From Pseudomonadota bacterium (GTDB taxonomy: Bacteria; Pseudomonadota; Alphaproteobacteria; Acetobacterales; Acetobacteraceae): DNA of 9,712 bases. The translations under genes and the position numbers were made by a program. Every line of letters begins with the position of its first letter. Positions within the stretch are counted from its first letter, which is position 1. The stretch spans positions 1 through 9,712 of the forward strand of contig JAKCCP010000217.1 in NCBI GenBank assembly GCA_021841985.1, given 5' to 3'. The notes beneath the pieces were generated by a model. That model saw nothing but the letters and a program-made list of their open reading frames with translations. It had not been told where the DNA came from and made no database searches. Positions 5,637 to 9,712 of this stretch are shown piece after piece.

Positions 5637-7037
5637 CTACCCGGTCTGCGCGGCGGCGAGCCGCGCGGGGTTGAGGAGATCGTCGAGCACGGCGTCGCTC
5701 AGCGAAAATTTCTCCCGCGCCAGGGCGCGGATGGTGCGGCCGCTGGCCAGCGCCTCATGCGCGAGGCTGGCCGCGGCTTCATAGCCGATCACCGGCACCA
5801 GCGCCGTCACCGCGCCGACGCTGGCCTCCAGATGGCGCGCGCAATCGGCCGGGCGCGGGGTGAGGCCATCGACGCAGCGCTCGCGAAACACGTTGACGGC
5901 GTTGGTGAGCAGCATGAGCGAGGCGTGGATGTTGTGCGCGATCAAGGGCTCGAAGGCGTTGAGCTGCAACTGCCCGCCCTCGGCCGCGAGGGTGATCGCG
6001 AGATCATTACCGATCACCTGAAAACAGACCTGATTGACCACTTCCGGGATCACTGGATTGACTTTTCCGGGCATGATCGAGGAACCCGGCTGCACCGCCG
6101 GCAGCGCGATCTCGCCCAGCCCGCCGCGCGGGCCGGAAGAGAGCAGGCGAAGGTCGTTGGCGATCTTCGAGAGCTTGGTCGCGATCCGCTTGAGCACGCC
6201 GGAAAACATCACGAACGCGCCCATATCCCAGCTCGCCTCGACCAGATTGCCCGATTGCACCAGCGGGAAGCCGCTGATCGCGGCGAGTTCGGCGATGGCG
6301 CGCGGGCCATAGGCGGGATCGGCGTTGATGCGGGTGCCGATCGCGGTGCCGCCGAGATTGACCTCGTGCAAAAGACGCTCGGCCTCGCCGAGGCGCTGGA
6401 TGTCTTCCCGGATCGTGGTGGCGAAGGCGCCGAGTTCCTGACCCAGCGTCATCGGCACCGCATCCTGCAACTGCGTGCGGCCGAGCTTGACGATCTCGGC
6501 GGTCTCCGCCGATTTCCGCTCGAACGCCGCGGCGAGGCCATCGAGCGCGTCGGCCAGCATGGCGCAGGACAGCAGCACCGAGAGGCGCACCGCGGTCGGG
6601 TAGGTGTCGTTGGTCGATTGCGAGAGATTGACGTCGTCATTGGGATGGAGCGCGTGATACGCGCCGCGCCGATGGCCGAGGATTTCGAGGCCGCGATTGG
6701 CCAGCACCTCGTTCATGTTCATGTTGGTGGAGGTGCCGGCGCCGCCCTGGATCACGTCCACCGGGAATTGGTCATGGAGCTTTCCCGCGATGATCTCGGC
6801 CGCCGCCGCCTCGATCGCGCGGGCTTTTTCCGAAGCGAGCTTGCCGAGCGCGAGATTGGTTCGCGCCGCCGCCTGCTTGACCATCGCGAGCGCCCGCAAC
6901 AGCGCCGGATAATGCGCGAGCGAGACGCCGGAGATCGGGAAATTCCTGACCGCGCGCCCGGTCTGCGCGCCCCAATAGGCGTCTTCCGGCACCGCGGTTT
7001 CGCCGAGGCTGTCATGCTCGAGACGCACGCCGTTCAT
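5637..7037 (-). CDS. aspA: Aspartate ammonia-lyase (aspartase)
   Basis: Encodes 466 residues, the normal aspartase length. It reversibly deaminates L-aspartate to fumarate and ammonia, in the cytoplasm as a homotetramer. The superfamily signature GSSIMPGKVNP (about 318-328) forms the mobile loop with the catalytic Ser (about 319) and the substrate-binding Lys (about 325). Other active-site blocks are GGAGTSTNMNMNE (about 98-110), QSTNDTYPTA (about 140-149) and GRTQLQDAVPMTLGQE (about 186-201). Residues after the signature, VIPEVVNQVCFQVIGND and AAEGGQLQLN, are of the aspartase type; class II fumarases have a different stretch there (NPTQCEA), so fumarase is unlikely. I chose the ATG at 7035-7037 because AGGAGA precedes it by 5 bases; a longer frame to 7094 adds residues not typical of the family. 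It overlaps the transporter gene by 26 bp, so translation is probably coupled. Confidence -1.
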   Translation of the reverse strand: MNGVRLEHDSLGETAVPEDAYWGAQTGRAVRNFPISGVSLAHYPALLRALAMVKQAAARTNLALGKLASEKARAIEAAAAEIIAGKLHDQFPVDVIQGGAGTSTNMNMNEVLANRGLEILGHRRGAYHALHPNDDVNLSQSTNDTYPTAVRLSVLLSCAMLADALDGLAAAFERKSAETAEIVKLGRTQLQDAVPMTLGQELGAFATTIREDIQRLGEAERLLHEVNLGGTAIGTRINADPAYGPRAIAELAAISGFPLVQSGNLVEASWDMGAFVMFSGVLKRIATKLSKIANDLRLLSSGPRGGLGEIALPAVQPGSSIMPGKVNPVIPEVVNQVCFQVIGNDLAITLAAEGGQLQLNAFEPLIAHNIHASLMLLTNAVNVFRERCVDGLTPRPADCARHLEASVGAVTALVPVIGYEAAASLAHEALASGRTIRALAREKFSLSDAVLDDLLNPARLAAAQTG

Positions 7038-8247
7038 GAGGGTCTCCTGGACGCTGTCGAGCGCCAAGATGCACGGCGAGCGCGGCGAGGCCAAGCCCGA
7101 TCGCGAGCCCCGACACCGCGCCCCAGCCGCCGAGCCGCCAGGCGAACCCGCCGCCGGCCGAGCCGAGCGCGCCGCCGATGAACATCACCGTCACGAACAC
7201 CGTGTTGATGCGGCTCCTGGCCTCGGGACGAAGGGCGTAAATCACGCTCTGATGCGCGATCAGCGCCATCTGCACGCCGAGATCAAGCAGCACGACACCG
7301 GCGATCAGCCCGGCGAGATGGTTGAAAACGGCGAGCACCACCCAGGCGCCAAGGGCAACCACGATGCCGAGCAGAATGACCGGCCGCGGCCCGCGCCGGT
7401 CGCTGATACGCCCGGCGAGCGGTGCCGCGAGCACGCCGGCGGCGCCGATCACCCCGAAGAGGCCAGCGGCGGCGCTCCCCAGGGCGAAAGGCGGAGCGGC
7501 GAGATGGAGGGAGAGTGTCGCCCAAAACGCGCTGAACGCGCCGAAGAGGCCGGCCTGGGCCAGGGCGGCACGGCGGAGCGGCGGCAACTCGATCAGCAGG
7601 GCGAACAGCGAGGCGAGGAGATGGCGATAGGCGAGCGGCGGTTTGGCCACGGTTTTGGGCAGGGTCGCGAGCAAAAGCAGGGCGATCGCGGCGGCGAGGG
7701 CAACCCCCGCGCCGAACACCGCCCGCCAGCCGGCGACCGCCGCCAGCGCGCCGCTGGCGACACGCCCGAGCAGGATGCCGGTCAAAAGCCCGCTCATCAC
7801 CGTCCCGACCACGGCGCCGCGCCGCGCCGGCGGCGCGAGTTCGGCGGCGAGCGGCACGATCTGCTGCGCGACCGTGGCGCCGATGCCGATCGCGACCATC
7901 GCCGCGAACAGCGTCCCCGGCCCCGGCGCCAGCGCCGCGGCGGCGAGCGAGAACGCAAGCCAGGCGAGCTGGCCGAAAATCAGCGCCCGCCGGCTCATCC
8001 CGTCGCCGAGCGGCACCAAAAGCAACAGCCCGATCGCGAAGCCGAGCTGATTGGCGGTGGGAAGCAGGCTCACCAGGGTCGCGGCGCCCGGAAACCTATC
8101 CCCGATCACGCCCAGAATCGGCTGCACATAGTAGATATTGGCGACCGCTCCGCCGCAGGCGAACGCCATGGCGGCGAGCGTGACGCGGGAAGGCCCGCTC
8201 TCTGCGCGCGAGGCGGCGGCGGTTTCGTGATAGGATGACGAGGACAT
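7012..8247 (-). CDS. MFS transporter, 12 transmembrane helices (DHA1-like)
   Basis: Encodes 411 residues with about 12 hydrophobic helices (roughly 22-44, 57-80, 88-107, 112-132, 145-165, 173-196, 228-248, 256-276, 288-306, 311-334, 347-366, 374-394) and a central loop near 197-227, the normal 6+6 plan of the major facilitator superfamily. Loop 2-3 has a motif A-like GDGMSRRALI (81-90) and loop 8-9 has GRISDRRGPRPV (279-290), which marks the two-fold repeat. NIYYVQPILG in helix 1 and EARSRINTVF before helix 11 are typical of an uncharacterised bacterial group usually annotated simply as MFS transporter. It acts in the inner membrane. Substrate and direction are unknown; overlap with aspA suggests a dicarboxylate, an amino acid or a related compound, but DHA1-type proteins are often efflux pumps. 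The ATG at 8247 lacks a clear ribosome site; an ATG at residue 27 is a less likely alternative because it would cut into helix 1. Confidence -1.
   Translation of the reverse strand: MSSSSYHETAAASRAESGPSRVTLAAMAFACGGAVANIYYVQPILGVIGDRFPGAATLVSLLPTANQLGFAIGLLLLVPLGDGMSRRALIFGQLAWLAFSLAAAALAPGPGTLFAAMVAIGIGATVAQQIVPLAAELAPPARRGAVVGTVMSGLLTGILLGRVASGALAAVAGWRAVFGAGVALAAAIALLLLATLPKTVAKPPLAYRHLLASLFALLIELPPLRRAALAQAGLFGAFSAFWATLSLHLAAPPFALGSAAAGLFGVIGAAGVLAAPLAGRISDRRGPRPVILLGIVVALGAWVVLAVFNHLAGLIAGVVLLDLGVQMALIAHQSVIYALRPEARSRINTVFVTVMFIGGALGSAGGGFAWRLGGWGAVSGLAIGLGLAALAVHLGARQRPGDPHERRASRA
7043..7048 (-). promoter_or_regulatory. Ribosome binding site of aspA inside the transporter gene
   Basis: Minus-strand AGGAGA lies 5 bases before the aspA ATG and falls within the last codons of the MFS gene. 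It decides the aspA start and allows ribosomes finishing the transporter to re-initiate nearby. Confidence -1.
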
Positions 8248-8342
8248 GAAAAAGGATCGATTCCCGAGATGAATGACAGGCGAGGCCAGGACATGGGGTG
8301 CCGGCGCCGCCGCACCCAGACCCAGGGCGCGGAGCGGGGCCT
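8248..8342. promoter_or_regulatory. Divergent intergenic region, MFS / rmuC
   Basis: These 95 bp lie between divergent start codons and should carry the promoters of both the transporter-aspartase unit and rmuC. I see no convincing promoter hexamers and no notable inverted repeat. The rmuC ribosome site GGAG sits at its right end (8331-8334). Confidence -1.
8331..8334 (+). promoter_or_regulatory. Ribosome binding site favouring the GTG start of rmuC
   Basis: GGAG lies 8 bases before the GTG at 8343 (a second GTG follows at 8346). It favours a start there over the upstream in-frame GTG at 8298, which would add a Pro/Gly-rich stretch before the membrane helix. Confidence -1.
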
Positions 8343-9584
8343 GTGGTGATCACGCTCGCCCTGGCCGTGATCGCCGCCCTGGCGCTGGCGACGCTGTTCT
8401 TCGCGTTCTGGAGTCAGCGCGGCGCGGCGTCGCGGGCGGCGGCGCTCGGGCTCAAGCTCGATCAGGTGCTTCTCGGCCAGCAAAGCCGTCATGACGCGCT
8501 GGCGCTCAGGCTGCGCGAGACCGAGCGCGCGCTGACCACCCCGCTTGGCGATCTGCGCGAGACGCTCGCGCGGAGCATCGGCGAGATCCGCGAGACCCTC
8601 GCCGTGGGCCAGGAAAAAGCCTGGGAATTGCTCTCCGGCCGGCTGGACAAGATGCGCGAGGCGAATGAAGCCAAGCTCGGCGAAATTCAAAAAACCGTCA
8701 ACGAGCAGCTCCACGCCGCGGTGGAGGCCCAGATGACGGCGAGCTTCGCCCGCGTCGCCGAGCAATTCGCGGCGATCCAGAAAGCGATCGGCGATGTGCA
8801 ATCGGTCACCGCCGAAATCAGCGATCTCCGCCGCCTGTTCACCAACGTGAAAACGCGCGGCGGCTGGGGCGAGGCGCAGTTGGAGGCGCTGCTCGACGAT
8901 ATCCTCCCCGCCGGCGGCTATGAAAAGAACGCGCGCATCGACGAGACCAGCCATGAGGCGGTGGAATTCGCGGTGATCATGCCGATGCGCGGCGCGATCC
9001 GGCCGCTGCTCGCGATCGACGCCAAATTCCCGGTGGAAGACTATGAGCGCATGCTGGATGCCGCGGCTTCCGGCGATGTCGAGGCCGAGCGCGCTGCCCG
9101 CGCCGGGCTCGCGGCGCGGATCAGGAAGGAGGCGGAAAAAATCCGCGACAAATACATCCGCCCGCCGCGCACGGTGGAATTCGCCGTGCTGTACCTGCCG
9201 AGTGACGGGCTCTATGTCGAGGTCGCGCGCATCCCCGGCCTGATCGACGAGGTCGGGCGTCTCTTTCGCGTCCTCATCCTCGGGCCGAGCCTGTTTCCGG
9301 CACTGCTCCGCACCATCCATCTCGGCCATATCACGCTCGCCTTGGAGGAAAAGGCCGACGAGGTGCGCGGCCTCCTTGCCGCGACCCGCAGCGAAATGCA
9401 GAAAATGGACAAAGTGCTCTCCGACCTCGCACGACAAGCCAACACCTTCGGCAATACCATCGAACGCGCCCGCCAACGCACCCGCGCCGTCGACCGCAAG
9501 CTCCGCTCGGTGGAGACGCTGGACCCCGAACACGCCGCCGAATTGCTCGGGATCGGCGACGCATCGGCCGATGAGGAGGGGTGA
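8343..9584 (+). CDS. rmuC: RmuC-family DNA recombination protein
   Basis: Encodes about 413 residues from the GTG at 8343. The start is chosen for its ribosome site and because RmuC proteins usually open directly with a membrane helix. Order of parts: one N-terminal transmembrane segment (about 1-22), a long Glu/Arg/Ala-rich coiled coil (about 30-160), then the RmuC core with GGWGEAQLEALLDDIL (about 173-188), the IDAKFPVEDYERM block (about 225-237) and GPSLFPALLRTIHLG (about 314-328), ending in a further charged helix. E. coli RmuC limits inversions at short inverted repeats, and the core resembles nuclease folds; the DAK block is where catalytic acidic and Lys residues would lie. The biochemical activity is not firmly established for the family. 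An alternative start at 8298 adds 15 residues. It is transcribed away from the MFS gene and has no gene partner in the window. Confidence -1.
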   Translation: MVITLALAVIAALALATLFFAFWSQRGAASRAAALGLKLDQVLLGQQSRHDALALRLRETERALTTPLGDLRETLARSIGEIRETLAVGQEKAWELLSGRLDKMREANEAKLGEIQKTVNEQLHAAVEAQMTASFARVAEQFAAIQKAIGDVQSVTAEISDLRRLFTNVKTRGGWGEAQLEALLDDILPAGGYEKNARIDETSHEAVEFAVIMPMRGAIRPLLAIDAKFPVEDYERMLDAAASGDVEAERAARAGLAARIRKEAEKIRDKYIRPPRTVEFAVLYLPSDGLYVEVARIPGLIDEVGRLFRVLILGPSLFPALLRTIHLGHITLALEEKADEVRGLLAATRSEMQKMDKVLSDLARQANTFGNTIERARQRTRAVDRKLRSVETLDPEHAAELLGIGDASADEEG

Positions 9585-9595
9585 AGGGAAGGAAG

Positions 9596-9639
9596 GCGGG
9601 GGCTCCGCCCCTCGACCCCGCCAGGGACAATGTCCCTGG
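9596..9639. terminator. Paired hairpins downstream of rmuC
   Basis: GGGGC (9599-9603) pairs with GCCCC (9607-9611) around TCC. Alternatively GGCGGGG (9596-9602) pairs with CCCCGCC (9616-9622), a mutually exclusive longer stem. CCAGGGACA (9621-9629) pairs exactly with TGTCCCTGG (9631-9639). The block is followed by CTATTTTG, a modest T-run. Position 12 bases after the stop codon suits a transcription terminator for rmuC. Confidence -1.
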
Positions 9640-9662
9640 ACCCTATTTTGATGAGGATTTTC

Positions 9663-9712
9663 CGGGAGGGGCGCGGCACGGCAACGGCAAGCGCCGAGAT
9701 GCGCCCCTCCCG
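9663..9712. repeat. Perfect 12-bp inverted repeat at the window edge
   Basis: CGGGAGGGGCGC (9663-9674) and GCGCCCCTCCCG (9701-9712) are exact reverse complements around 26 bases. The right arm ends on the last base of the window, so the stem may be longer. Its role is unknown: it could be a terminator of a gene beyond the edge, or part of the dispersed repeat. Confidence -1.

Larger units (their letters stand above)
9585..9712. repeat. Terminal non-coding stretch of nested inverted repeats
   Basis: No gene is evident in these last 128 bases. The stretch holds a G-rich/C-rich hairpin pair and a second hairpin (9596-9639), then a separate 12-bp inverted repeat with a 26-base loop that reaches the window edge (9663-9712). 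The block starting some ten bases after the rmuC stop looks like the GGGGCTCCGCCCC...CCAGGGA...TCCCTGG intergenic repeats common in Rhodospirillales genomes (recalled, not checked). Confidence -1.

Noticed and set aside
5637..7037. Class II fumarase (FumC) for the aspA gene
   Set aside because: Both families share the GSSIMPGKVNP signature, but the residues after it (VIPEVVNQVCF, then AAEGGQLQLN) are of aspartase type.
5478..7181. 567-codon open frame on the + strand
   Set aside because: It is antisense to aspA, whose active-site motifs are unmistakable; the translation has no recognisable domain and is Arg-rich.
7036..8238. 400-codon open frame on the + strand
   Set aside because: It is antisense to the MFS transporter gene. 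Its extreme Arg/Glu/Gln/His content is the mirror image of hydrophobic codons, not a real protein.
8106..9533. 475-codon open frame on the minus strand
   Set aside because: It is antisense to rmuC and overlaps the MFS start region; no family features.
1..9712. tRNA, rRNA or riboswitch
   Set aside because: I saw no cloverleaf with a CCA-type end, no rRNA signature and no riboswitch-like leader; the gaps between genes are short and explained by simple hairpins.

Overview
The window is GC-rich (roughly two thirds G+C by eye) and densely coding. Codons strongly favour G or C at the third position, which also produces long spurious open frames on the opposite strands. Gene content and two kinds of intergenic hairpin repeats suggest an alphaproteobacterium, most likely Acetobacteraceae or a related Rhodospirillales lineage. 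One repeat is a T/A-tract hairpin cluster around 5514-5630; the other is a paired G-rich/C-rich block around 9596-9639. The taxonomic call is an inference from style, since no rRNA or other marker gene is present.

Layout, left to right: (1) the 3' part of a Sel1-repeat protein fused to a trypsin-like serine protease (+, begins before the window); (2) a 286-bp gap with one perfect hairpin; (3) a molybdopterin-binding large subunit of the xanthine dehydrogenase / aldehyde oxidase / CoxL superfamily (-), with no small or medium subunit gene beside it; (4) a 159-bp divergent control region; (5) an IlvD/Edd-family dehydratase (+) that resembles the [2Fe-2S] pentonate (L-arabinonate type) dehydratases; (6) a 140-bp convergent gap filled by three perfect hairpins; (7) aspartate ammonia-lyase aspA (-), overlapped at its start by (8) a 12-helix MFS transporter (-), which lies upstream in the same transcription unit; (9) a 95-bp divergent gap; (10) an RmuC-family protein (+); (11) a terminal 128-bp non-coding stretch of nested inverted repeats running off the window end.

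Two functional groupings can be argued. The MFS transporter and aspartase overlap by 26 bp and are almost certainly co-transcribed, suggesting transport linked to aspartate/fumarate metabolism. The molybdenum hydroxylase subunit and the sugar-acid-type dehydratase share a divergent promoter region, which is compatible with a non-phosphorylative sugar or sugar-acid oxidation route, but this is only inference from position. The protease and RmuC genes look unrelated to these.

I found no mobile element, CRISPR array, tRNA or rRNA, and no convincing previously undescribed system. The points most worth a second look are the Sel1-protease fusion, the apparently orphan molybdopterin subunit paired with the dehydratase, and the two hairpin repeat elements.
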